In this document: positions 1 to 6,213 of the stretch, piece after piece
Position numbering within the stretch: the first letter of the stretch is position 1
How the letters are laid out: each line of letters starts with the position of its first letter
Assembly (NCBI GenBank): GCA_020059765.1
Contig: JAGVBM010000180.1
Span: 1-8,507 of the forward strand
Direction of reading: 5' to 3'
From: Bacillota bacterium
GTDB taxonomy: Bacteria; Bacillota; Bacilli; Tumebacillales; Effusibacillaceae
Length of the DNA stretch: 8,507 nt
Translations under genes and position numbers: made by a program
The notes under the pieces: model-generated
The model's database searches: none
What the model was told of the DNA's origin: nothing
Seen by the model: only the letters and a program-made list of their open reading frames with translations

Positions 1-741
1 GTGGCTCGCGCGATTTTCGGTTCAACGATTCCTGTTATTTCCGCAGTCGGCCATGAGATCGATTTTACCATTGCCGACTTTGTGGCGGATATTCGAGCGG
101 CGACTCCCACAGGAGCAGCGGAACTCGCGGTTCCCCATTTTGCCGAACTGCTGCGGCACGTTGACGGATTGCAGCAGAGGATGATCGGAGCCTTGTCGAC
201 CCGTTTGCGGGATATGCAGTCCCGGGTGGAACGAATTCAGCAATCTTCCGTGTTTGCCAAACCAACGCAGCGAATTCAACAGCTTCGACAGCAGATTGAT
301 CATACGGAAAATGAATTGGAGCTGCTGCTGACCAAATCGGTGGGCATTCGCCAAAAACAGGTTCACGAGCTGAATCGGCGCTTGACCGCCAAGTCCCCCG
401 TCGAACGTCTGATACGGATGGAACAACGGTTTGGCTATTCGTTGCAGAAATTGCAATCCGCCATGGATGTCCGACTTGATTCGGCTGCAAACCGGTTTCA
501 CCGGACGATTGACAAATTGGACGCTTACAGCCCGCTGCAGGTGATGAAACGGGGCTACTCTTTGACCTATCGGGATGGAAAAGGAGCACATTTGGTCCGC
601 AGCATCCGTCAATTGCAGTTGGGGGACCGGGTGCATGTCAGGGTTCCCGACGGTTGGCTGGATTGTCAAGTATGGGGAATGGAGGAGGAAGCGGAGCATG
701 CCGAACAAAAAGCAAGCGGAAAACAATCAGCAGATAAATGA
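1..741 (+). CDS. xseA: Exodeoxyribonuclease VII large subunit, 3' part (5' end outside window)
   Basis: Large, catalytic subunit of exonuclease VII, which with XseB degrades single-stranded DNA from both ends into oligonucleotides in the cytoplasm. Only the C-terminal ~246 residues are here; the family is about 450 long, so the N-terminal OB-fold and the start lie upstream, and the GTG at base 1 is an internal Val codon. The conserved block of the catalytic domain is visible at residues 14-45 of the fragment (SAVGHEIDFTIADFVAD followed by the RAATPTGAAEL stretch), including the GHExD signature. Residues ~48-170 are Gln/Arg/Leu-rich and look like the long coiled coil that binds several XseB copies. 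A short C-terminal beta segment (SPLQVMKRGYSLTYRDG, ~178-225) is typical. It ends with TGA at 739-741, 44 nt inside xseB, which implies translational coupling of the two subunits. Confidence 0.97.
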   Translation: MARAIFGSTIPVISAVGHEIDFTIADFVADIRAATPTGAAELAVPHFAELLRHVDGLQQRMIGALSTRLRDMQSRVERIQQSSVFAKPTQRIQQLRQQIDHTENELELLLTKSVGIRQKQVHELNRRLTAKSPVERLIRMEQRFGYSLQKLQSAMDVRLDSAANRFHRTIDKLDAYSPLQVMKRGYSLTYRDGKGAHLVRSIRQLQLGDRVHVRVPDGWLDCQVWGMEEEAEHAEQKASGKQSADK

Positions 742-970
742 GCAGCTGCAGGAACTGACGTTTGAGGAAGCGCTTTTGGGGTTGGAGAAAATCGTCCGTG
801 AACTGGAAAGCGGAGAAATTCCTTTGGAGCAAGCGATAGCCAATTTTCAGGAAGGCATGAGATTGGCCAAGGTTTGCAGGGACAAGCTGGACGAAGCGGA
901 ACAAAAAATTGAGATGTTGATCTCTGACACAGCCGGACTGAACAAAAAGCCGTTTCTCCCGGAGGAGTAA
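698..970 (+). CDS. xseB: Exodeoxyribonuclease VII small subunit
   Basis: Small, non-catalytic subunit of exonuclease VII; several copies coat the coiled coil of XseA. The ATG at 698 is chosen because AGGAGG (683-688) lies 9 nt upstream and because the family begins shortly before the motif TFEEALLGLEKIVRELESGEIPLEQAIANFQEGM (residues 21-54 here). The product is 90 residues, slightly longer than the usual 70-85 because of a polar N-terminal extension (MPNKKQAENNQQINEQLQEL). The body is two amphipathic helices ending in the typical CRDKLDEAEQKIEML helix. An upstream ATG in the same frame at 575 would add 41 residues encoded inside xseA with no family similarity and is not used. The gene overlaps the end of xseA by 44 nt, and its last codons contain the ribosome binding site of ispA. 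Confidence 0.96.
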   Translation: MPNKKQAENNQQINEQLQELTFEEALLGLEKIVRELESGEIPLEQAIANFQEGMRLAKVCRDKLDEAEQKIEMLISDTAGLNKKPFLPEE

Positions 971-972
971 TC

Positions 973-1863
973 ATGCCGTTTGCAATTGAACAGTATTTAA
1001 AAACACGAGCGCAAGCGGTGGAAGACGTTTTGAACCGGTTGCTGCCGGCAAATTTGCAATCGCCTCCGCCAATTGCCGAGGCGATGCGGTACAGCTTGCT
1101 GGCCGGGGGAAAACGGATTCGTCCTATATTATGCCTGGCAACGGTTGAAACGCTGGGAACGGATTGGCAATCCGCTTTGCCTGCTGCCTGCTCGATTGAA
1201 ATGATACACACGTACTCGCTGATTCATGATGATTTGCCGGCCATGGACAATGACGATTACCGCCGGGGAAAGCTGACCAACCATAAAGTGTTTGGGGATG
1301 CAATCGCCATCTTGGCGGGGGACGGGTTGTTGACCTATGCGTTCCAGATTTTGTCCGAGCACGCAGCGGATGGGATGGAGCGTTCGATGCTGGCGATCAT
1401 TCGCGAATTGTCTAGAGCGAGCGGCGTGCAGGGGATGATTGGCGGACAAGTCGCGGATATTCGAGCGGAAGGAAGGAAAGGAAGCAAAGAAACTCTCGAA
1501 TATATTCACAAGCACAAAACAGGCGATTTGTTGACCGCTTCCGTTCGGATCGGGGCGATTTTTGCCGGCGCAGCCCCGCATGAATTGTCCGCATTAACCT
1601 CCTATGCGGATAAACTGGGATTGGCTTTTCAAATCCAGGATGACATTTTGGACGTGGTGGGAGATCAAGCGAAATTGGGGAAACAAACGGGTGTCGATGC
1701 GACCCTTGAGAAAATGACCTATCCGGCCGTATACGGGTTGCAGGAGTCGATCCGAAAAGTTCGCGTGCTGACGGAAGAATCCTTTGCCTCTCTGGCACAA
1801 TTGCCATATGACACGACGATATTAAGAGCGATCGCCGACTTTCTGGTACACAGAGAATCGTGA
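973..1863 (+). CDS. ispA: Farnesyl diphosphate synthase (polyprenyl synthetase family)
   Basis: Condenses isopentenyl diphosphate with dimethylallyl and geranyl diphosphate to make farnesyl diphosphate (C15), the precursor of undecaprenyl phosphate and quinone side chains. The 296-residue length is normal. Visible motifs are GGKRIRP (45-51, substrate diphosphate binding), the first Asp-rich motif DDLPAMD (86-92, with the two-residue insertion typical of bacterial FPP synthases and Tyr81 five residues before it), GMIGGQVADI (154-163), KTGDLL (182-187) and the second Asp-rich motif DDILD (223-227). Chain-length assignment to C15 rests on that region around the first motif and is an inference. 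GGAGGAG (961-967) lies 5 nt before the ATG, inside the end of xseB, and the gap to xseB is 2 nt, so the three genes form one translation-coupled unit. In the family of loci that carry OLE RNA, this is the gene just upstream. Confidence 0.96.
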   Translation: MPFAIEQYLKTRAQAVEDVLNRLLPANLQSPPPIAEAMRYSLLAGGKRIRPILCLATVETLGTDWQSALPAACSIEMIHTYSLIHDDLPAMDNDDYRRGKLTNHKVFGDAIAILAGDGLLTYAFQILSEHAADGMERSMLAIIRELSRASGVQGMIGGQVADIRAEGRKGSKETLEYIHKHKTGDLLTASVRIGAIFAGAAPHELSALTSYADKLGLAFQIQDDILDVVGDQAKLGKQTGVDATLEKMTYPAVYGLQESIRKVRVLTEESFASLAQLPYDTTILRAIADFLVHRES

Positions 1864-1980
1864 TTGGACAAAATCAGCAAAAAGAATGAAATTGGCTAAA
1901 AAAATGAAATTGAATTTTGAATACGAGTTATCTCGATAAGCAGAGTTCTTCGGCGTAAGCGATGCTGCTTCGGACGCTTT
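1864..1980 (+). other. A/T-rich spacer between ispA and the OLE promoter
   Basis: No gene is seen. The first half is A-rich, with the 10-mer AATGAAATTG repeated directly at 1885-1894 and 1903-1912. A small hairpin CGAG-TTAT-CTCG lies at 1924-1935, and a 5-bp pairing AAGCG/CGCTT (1957-1961 with 1975-1979) runs into five T residues (1978-1982). The last could be a weak terminator of the ispA transcript, but the stem is too short to call. Confidence 0.4.
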
Positions 1981-2009
1981 TTGGTTCTGTCGGCCGATTG
2001 TGATATAAT
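1981..2009 (+). promoter_or_regulatory. Sigma-A type promoter with extended -10, driving the OLE RNA
   Basis: A perfect -10 TATAAT at 2004-2009 is preceded by TG at 2001-2002, giving an extended -10 (TGaTATAAT). A weak -35 TTGGTT lies at 1981-1986 with an optimal 17-bp spacer. Transcription would begin near 2016-2017, a few bases before the structured RNA. This is the best promoter match in the 152 bp between ispA and the RNA. It suggests that OLE can be made independently of ispA read-through. The start site is inferred from sequence only. Confidence 0.75.
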
Positions 2010-2015
2010 CGTTAT

Positions 2016-2740
2016 GAAGCAAAGGGTGGCGCAGTATTCTAGTCGATCCCTCTCTTCTGAAGGCGGGCCTAAAAATTCGCCAAAGGGCACATCGATGAAG
2101 TTCCTGGTGTTGGCTTGAAGCGCCCAGCTTTGGGCTGATGCTGGGAGTTAAGGTTGCAGGGCGATCCGCAATGGCATGCGGGCGTAGACCCTGCTTCCGC
2201 GGAGGCCCATGTCTCTGGTCCAACGCCCTCGAGCAGCGGACTATAGCATGGGGTATGAACCTGCACGGCGAGTCGAGCTGGAGTCCTGAATGACAAGACT
2301 CTTGCCTGCTGCATGTCCGAGAAGATCGAGTGAGTGACATGCTATAGGGAAATCTTGTAGGATGACACAAGACTTGTCTGCAGCGTAGCCTGCCTTGAGT
2401 GATATGATGGGACTGCAGGGTTCAGGTAATTTGTTTTCGGCCAAAAACATGTACCGGTGCTGCATGAAAATCATGTTGCAAAAGAGGCTAGGAAGATGTG
2501 TGGGGTTGTTGAGGAAAACTCCTAGACTGTTGCATGATGCGTGACTTCTCGGGGATTATAGTGTGGACTAAGTGGTAATCGAGTCCAATGTGCGGTGACG
2601 CCTATGAGACGGACGTAAAGGGAAACCGCCGACACGGCGACGTGACGGTGTCTGTTTGGGAAAACCTACTCGACCTAAGCCACAGCGTTTACTCGAGAAG
2701 TTGCCACCTGCTCGTACATAGTCTGCGGAACGGAGTGTAG
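2016..2740 (+). ncRNA. ole: OLE RNA (Ornate, Large, Extremophilic), ~720 nt
   Basis: Large structured non-coding RNA. In Bacillus halodurans OLE forms a membrane ribonucleoprotein with OapA and other partners and supports tolerance of cold, ethanol and high Mg2+; its biochemical activity is unknown. Evidence here: 885 bp between ispA and the OapA-like gene without a plausible protein on either strand; the class's exact gene context (ispA - OLE - oapA - dxs); and many helices. Examples: TCGAT 2043-2047 with 2091-2095, then CCCT/AGGG 2048-2051/2084-2087 and GGCG/CGCC 2062-2065/2078-2081; CCCAGC 2123-2128 with 2140-2145; GCAGGG 2156-2161 with 2189-2194, enclosing CCGCA/TGCGG 2166-2170/2177-2181; a perfect 10-bp long-range pairing 2241-2250 with 2338-2347; TCTTGT 2353-2358 with 2367-2372; TGTTTT 2432-2437 with 2444-2449; CTAGGA 2488-2493 with 2520-2525; TGGACT 2564-2569 with 2582-2587; GCGGT 2592-2596 with 2625-2629. 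Ends are estimates: 5' from the promoter, 3' from the start of oapA. Length is somewhat above the ~600-650 nt I associate with the class. Confidence 0.93.
2241..2347 (+). other. Long-range 10-bp helix within the OLE RNA
   Basis: CTATAGCATG at 2241-2250 is the exact reverse complement of CATGCTATAG at 2338-2347. The two arms are 87 nt apart and enclose further local pairing, for example GAGTC 2281-2285 with GACTC 2297-2301. A perfect 10-bp match at this distance is unlikely by chance and marks a main stem of the RNA. The pairing is seen directly; its place in the published OLE fold was not checked. Confidence 0.75.
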
Positions 2741-2748
2741 TTCTATTC

Positions 2749-3378
2749 ATGAACAGTGCGTGGCGTGACACGCTTCGATGGGCGGCATTCATTTCAGTCG
2801 TCACTTTTTTTCTATCCGGATTTTTTAATACTTCCACAATTGTTCTGCATCAGACGGATTGGTGGGTCGGGATTTTCGTCATCATCAGTATCGTCCTGAT
2901 CGGCATTGTTTTTGATATAATGGGTTTGGCTGCCGCCGCCGCCAGGGAAGAACCGTATCATGCGATGGCGGCGGAACGGGTTACAGGCGCGAAGTACGCA
3001 ATCCGTATCGTTCGCAATGCAGAGAAATTTTCGAATTTCTGCAATGATGTGGTCGGCGACATCGCAAGCGTATTGAGCGGAGCTGCTACAGCCGCATTGG
3101 TGGCGCAGGTTGTAGTTTCAAATCAGATATCCGGAACAGGCGCGCAAGCCGTTGCCATTATGGCCACCGCCTTGATCGCCTCCCTGACCGTTGGCGGCAA
3201 AGCTTTGGGGAAAGCATTTGCCATTCGGAAAGCGAATTGGATTATTTTGCATGTCGGAAGATTTTTCAGCTGGTTAGATCGAAAGTTTCATATACAGTTA
3301 TTTAATGGAAAAGATAAGAAAAAATCCCGAAAGGGAGGCGGTAAGCGTGCTCCTGGAAAACGTCAACAGCCCCGCTGA
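2749..3378 (+). CDS. oapA: OLE-associated membrane protein OapA
   Basis: Membrane protein partner of OLE RNA; in B. halodurans it binds the RNA and carries it to the membrane. The 209-residue product has four hydrophobic segments (~11-33, 39-60, 104-124, 129-149), a basic central stretch (RVTGAKYAIRIVRNAEKF, 77-94) and a strongly basic tail (from ~187, GKDKKKSRKGGGKRAPGKR) suited to RNA contact. A DxxxD motif is present (D100-VVG-D104), the signature described for OapA and probably matching the two Asp residues whose mutation disables the B. halodurans protein. The layout of a helix, then a charged linker with NAEKF, then Asn-rich helix start, resembles the DUF21 membrane domain of CNNM/CorC Mg2+ transport proteins; that is my inference. 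The ATG at 2749 follows GGAGTG (2732-2737) by 11 nt, a modest site at the 3' edge of the RNA. The gene overlaps dxs by 32 nt. Confidence 0.92.
   Translation: MNSAWRDTLRWAAFISVVTFFLSGFFNTSTIVLHQTDWWVGIFVIISIVLIGIVFDIMGLAAAAAREEPYHAMAAERVTGAKYAIRIVRNAEKFSNFCNDVVGDIASVLSGAATAALVAQVVVSNQISGTGAQAVAIMATALIASLTVGGKALGKAFAIRKANWIILHVGRFFSWLDRKFHIQLFNGKDKKKSRKGGGKRAPGKRQQPR
3333..3349 (+). promoter_or_regulatory. Ribosome binding site and GTG start deciding the dxs start
   Basis: GGGAGG at 3333-3338 lies 8 nt before GTG at 3347-3349. The protein then begins (M)LLENVNSPADIK, the usual beginning of DXS. The earlier in-frame ATG at 3305 has no Shine-Dalgarno sequence and would add 14 lysine/arginine-rich residues foreign to the family. 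The site is within the coding sequence of oapA. Confidence 0.9.
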
Positions 3379-5236
3379 CATAAAAAATATGAACGTAAAA
3401 GAACTGGAAATCTTGGCGGAAGAGATTCGCCAGTTCCTGATTGAAAACATTTCAGTTACAGGCGGACATTTTGGCCCCAACTTGGGTGTTGTGGAATTGA
3501 CTTTGGCTCTGCATAAAGCTTTTGACAGTCCGCAAGACAAGCTGATTTGGGATGTGGGCCATCAGGCGTATGTTCATAAAATTCTCACCGGACGCAAAGC
3601 GCTTTTTCCGACCTTGCGCAAATTTAAGGGCTTATCCGGTTTTCCGAAACGGAAAGAAAGCGAACATGATATGTTTGACACCGGACATTCGTCCACTTCC
3701 ATTTCGGCGGCGGCAGGCTATGCCATCTCTCGGGATCTGAAGCAAGAAAAGCATCATGTGGTCGCCATCATCGGAGACGGGGCGATGACCGGAGGGATGT
3801 CTTTCGAAGCGATGAATCACGTGGGTCATATGGGAACCGACCTGATCGTGGTGTTAAACGACAATGAAATGTCGATTGCGCCCAACGTTGGGGCTATGTC
3901 CAGCTATTTGGCCAAACTGCGTACCGACTCCCACTACCAAAATGTGAAAGCGGAAATTCAGCATGTGCTGTCCAAATTTTCTTCAGTCGGCAACAAAGTG
4001 GCCAAAGGGCTTGAAAGAATCAAGGATTCCTTAAAGTATCTGATGGTTCCCGGCATGTTGTTTGAAGAAATCGGGTTCACCTATTTGGGACCGATCGACG
4101 GACATAATCTGAATTTGCTGCTTGAAATGCTGGAAAAAGCAAAACAGACAAAAGGCCCCGTATTGGTGCACGTTATTACAAAAAAGGGCAAAGGATATGC
4201 GGCGGCGGAAGGTTCCTACGACAAATGGCACGGTGTCAATCCTTTTAATATTGAAACAGGCGAATCGCCGAAACCGGTTTCCAACGTGCCGAGTTACCAG
4301 AACGTATTTGGCGATACGATGATCAAACTGGCCTGGCAGGACGAGAATATTGTGGCCATAACTCCGGCCATGTCGGCCGGATCGGGTCTTTTAAAATATG
4401 CGGAACAGTTTCCGGACAGGTTTTTTGACGTGGGCATTGCGGAACAACACGCGGCAACATTGGCGGCCGGAATGGCTTGTGCCGGGATGAAGCCCGTATT
4501 ATCCATTTATTCCACGTTTTTGCAAAGAGCCTATGATCAAGTGATTCATGATATTTGCATCCAGAACCTGCCGGTTACGTTTGCAATTGACCGTGCCGGC
4601 TTGGTCGGAGCGGACGGGGAGACCCATCACGGGGCGTTTGATGTTTCCTTTTTGCGTGCTGTCCCTAATATTACAATCATGATGCCGAAAGATGAGGACG
4701 AGATGCAGCATATGCTGTATACGGCAACGTTGCAGAAGTCACCAACGGCAGTCCGATATCCCCGAGGGGAAGCAAGAGGGATCAAAATGGCGGACGAGTT
4801 TCGCGAAATCTCCATCGGGAAAGCTGAAATCCTGCGGGAAGGCACGTCTCAACTCGCTATTCTCGCCTTGGGACCGATGGTTGAACTGGCAGAAAAAGCG
4901 GCCGACCTGCTGGAACAGGACAGCATCTATCCGATGGTCGTCAACATGCGGTTTGTCAAGCCGCTTGATACCGAATTGTTAATGGATTTGGCGGTGCGCG
5001 GCTATCGGTTGATTACCGTTGAAGAAGCGGCTCTGGCCGGCGGCATGGGATCAGCGATTCTGGAATTCTATGCTGCGAACTTGGTGTCGGGAGTCGAAAT
5101 GACACCGCTTGGATTGCCGGACTTTTTTATTGAACACGGCAGTGTCAATCAGCTTTTGGAATCCGTAGGATTGAACGTCGAACGGATTGTCGAAAACGCG
5201 AAGCGAATGTCTCCGAAAAAACGGCAGAGAGCTTAA
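3347..5236 (+). CDS. dxs: 1-deoxy-D-xylulose-5-phosphate synthase
   Basis: Thiamine-diphosphate enzyme that joins pyruvate and glyceraldehyde 3-phosphate to form 1-deoxy-D-xylulose 5-phosphate, the first step of the MEP isoprenoid pathway (also feeding thiamine and pyridoxal synthesis). The product is 629 residues from the GTG start, close to the ~633 of Bacillus. Visible signatures: TGGHFGPNLGVVELT (38-52) with the active-site His; the thiamine-diphosphate motif GDGAMTGGMS (143-152) running to NDN (171-173); the catalytic Glu in VGIAEQHAATLAAGM (362-376, Glu366); and the transketolase motif DRAGLVGADGETHHGAFD (415-432). The C-terminal transketolase domain is complete. The gene overlaps oapA by 32 nt, so the two are probably translated together. 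Its product leads, through several steps, to the substrates of IspA encoded upstream of the OLE RNA. Confidence 0.98.
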   Translation: MLLENVNSPADIKNMNVKELEILAEEIRQFLIENISVTGGHFGPNLGVVELTLALHKAFDSPQDKLIWDVGHQAYVHKILTGRKALFPTLRKFKGLSGFPKRKESEHDMFDTGHSSTSISAAAGYAISRDLKQEKHHVVAIIGDGAMTGGMSFEAMNHVGHMGTDLIVVLNDNEMSIAPNVGAMSSYLAKLRTDSHYQNVKAEIQHVLSKFSSVGNKVAKGLERIKDSLKYLMVPGMLFEEIGFTYLGPIDGHNLNLLLEMLEKAKQTKGPVLVHVITKKGKGYAAAEGSYDKWHGVNPFNIETGESPKPVSNVPSYQNVFGDTMIKLAWQDENIVAITPAMSAGSGLLKYAEQFPDRFFDVGIAEQHAATLAAGMACAGMKPVLSIYSTFLQRAYDQVIHDICIQNLPVTFAIDRAGLVGADGETHHGAFDVSFLRAVPNITIMMPKDEDEMQHMLYTATLQKSPTAVRYPRGEARGIKMADEFREISIGKAEILREGTSQLAILALGPMVELAEKAADLLEQDSIYPMVVNMRFVKPLDTELLMDLAVRGYRLITVEEAALAGGMGSAILEFYAANLVSGVEMTPLGLPDFFIEHGSVNQLLESVGLNVERIVENAKRMSPKKRQRA

Positions 5237-5267
5237 TCGGACATGATTTGTATAAGACCGGGATCAT

Positions 5268-5303
5268 AAGCTTGCAATCAGTCAAATGTGGTTGCAAGCT
5301 TTT
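5268..5303 (+). terminator. Hairpin with short T run between dxs and tlyA
   Basis: AAGCTTGCAA (5268-5277) is perfectly complementary to TTGCAAGCTT (5292-5301). The stem extends inward by a G-U wobble, a C-G and an A-U pair to 13 bp, leaving an 8-nt loop (5281-5288). The stem runs into only four T residues (5300-5303), then CC. It is likely a leaky intrinsic terminator or an mRNA processing/stability element for the dxs transcript. No good promoter was seen for tlyA downstream, so some read-through is expected. Confidence 0.55.
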
Positions 5304-5328
5304 CCACATTAACGAAGAAGGGGCGTCT

Positions 5329-6168
5329 ATGAGTACGAAAGAACGGTTGGATGTATTACTTGTCGATAAAGGATATTTTCCAAGTCGCGAAAAAGCGAAA
5401 GCGGCGATTATGGCCGGAATCGTATACGCGGAAGGGGAACGGATTGACAAAGCGGGAACTAAAGTGAAAACCGACGCTCGTATTGAAGTGAAAGGGCAAC
5501 TCCATCCCTATGTGTCCAGAGGTGGTCTGAAACTGGAAAAAGCGCTGCGTGAATTTGATTTTTCCCTGCAGGATAAAGTGGTGATCGATATTGGAGCATC
5601 AACGGGAGGATTTACCGATTGCGCACTGCAAAACGGTGCCCGGCTGGTGTATGCGGTTGACGTCGGATACGGACAGTTGGCTTGGGAACTGCGCCAAGAC
5701 CCGCGAGTGATCGTAATGGAAAGAACCAATTTTCGTCATCTCACACTCGATCACCTGCGAGATGCTCAACCTGAGATTGCCGTGATGGATGTTTCGTTTA
5801 TCTCGGTTCGCCTTCTGCTGCCGGTTATCAAAACAATGCTGGTACGGGACGGATCGGTGATTTCCTTAATCAAACCACAGTTTGAAGCAGGCAAAGAGAA
5901 AGTCGGGAAAAATGGGATTGTCCGTGATCCTGCAGTTCATCGGGAAGTGCTGCAGAAAACGTTGCAGGCAGCGCAAGCGGAAGGATATCAGGTACAAGGA
6001 TTGACATACTCGCCGATAACGGGCGGCGACGGCAATATTGAATTTTTGACGTGGCTGACACTGCGCCAGCAAACTTCCCGGCACGAGCGACAAATCATGG
6101 AAGAGATTGAGCGGGTGGTAAACGAAGCGCACAGTTTGTTGCAACCAACCGATACAGTTGGGAAATGA
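5329..6168 (+). CDS. tlyA: TlyA-type 23S rRNA (cytidine-2'-O)-methyltransferase (YqxC family)
   Basis: SAM-dependent methyltransferase of the TlyA/hemolysin A family; characterised members 2'-O-methylate 23S rRNA (some also 16S rRNA). The product is 279 residues. Residues ~3-60 form an S4 RNA-binding domain (ERLDVLLVDKGYFPSREKAKAAIMAG), followed by an FtsJ/RrmJ-like Rossmann fold with the SAM loop DIGASTGGFTDCAL (87-100). The K-D-K-E catalytic tetrad can be placed at K68 (SRGGLKLEK), D154 (VMDVSFIS), K182 (LIKPQFEAGK) and E238 (GGDGNIEFL), nearly the same numbering as I recall for Mycobacterium tuberculosis TlyA, so the enzyme should be active. The ATG at 5329 has AAGGGG (5318-5323) 5 nt upstream; an upstream ATG at 5248 would run through the hairpin and is not used. 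Haemolysin naming in databases is historical. Whether the target is 23S only (short TlyA type) is inference. Confidence 0.95.
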   Translation: MSTKERLDVLLVDKGYFPSREKAKAAIMAGIVYAEGERIDKAGTKVKTDARIEVKGQLHPYVSRGGLKLEKALREFDFSLQDKVVIDIGASTGGFTDCALQNGARLVYAVDVGYGQLAWELRQDPRVIVMERTNFRHLTLDHLRDAQPEIAVMDVSFISVRLLLPVIKTMLVRDGSVISLIKPQFEAGKEKVGKNGIVRDPAVHREVLQKTLQAAQAEGYQVQGLTYSPITGGDGNIEFLTWLTLRQQTSRHERQIMEEIERVVNEAHSLLQPTDTVGK

Positions 6169-6213
6169 AGGATTTTTGTATTGTTTCGCGAATAATGTTG
6201 TTGGGGTGGAGGC

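Noticed and set aside
575..697. Upstream ATG for xseB at 575
   Set aside because: It lies deep in xseA with no ribosome binding site; the family length and AGGAGG support 698.
22..726. Long minus-strand reading frame opposite xseA
   Set aside because: It is a shadow of the conserved xseA frame, with no recognisable protein features.
1885..1912. Direct repeat AATGAAATTG, twice
   Set aside because: It lies in an A-rich stretch where short repeats are common; no third copy or link to a mobile element was seen.
1957..1982. Possible intrinsic terminator after ispA (AAGCG/CGCTT plus T5)
   Set aside because: The stem is only 5 bp with a 13-nt loop; too weak to annotate as a terminator.
1864..2748. 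T-box, metabolite riboswitch, group I/II intron or tmRNA as explanations for the structured region
   Set aside because: No T-box or tag-peptide features were seen, no intron-encoded protein or catalytic core was recognised, and the neighbouring genes and OapA partner point specifically to OLE.
1822..2837. Open reading frames on the minus strand across the OLE region (for example 1822-2370, 2069-2314, 2241-2474, 2568-2837)
   Set aside because: They have low-complexity, Arg/Cys/Ser-rich or incoherent translations, no ribosome binding sites, and overlap each other. The region's pairing pattern and context fit a structured RNA.
3305..3346. Upstream ATG for dxs at 3305
   Set aside because: No Shine-Dalgarno sequence precedes it, and the extra 14 residues are foreign to DXS. 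The GTG at 3347 has GGGAGG at ideal distance.
5248..5328. Upstream ATG for tlyA at 5248
   Set aside because: The added 27 residues would be encoded by the hairpin region and resemble nothing in the family. The ATG at 5329 has a ribosome binding site and begins the S4 domain.
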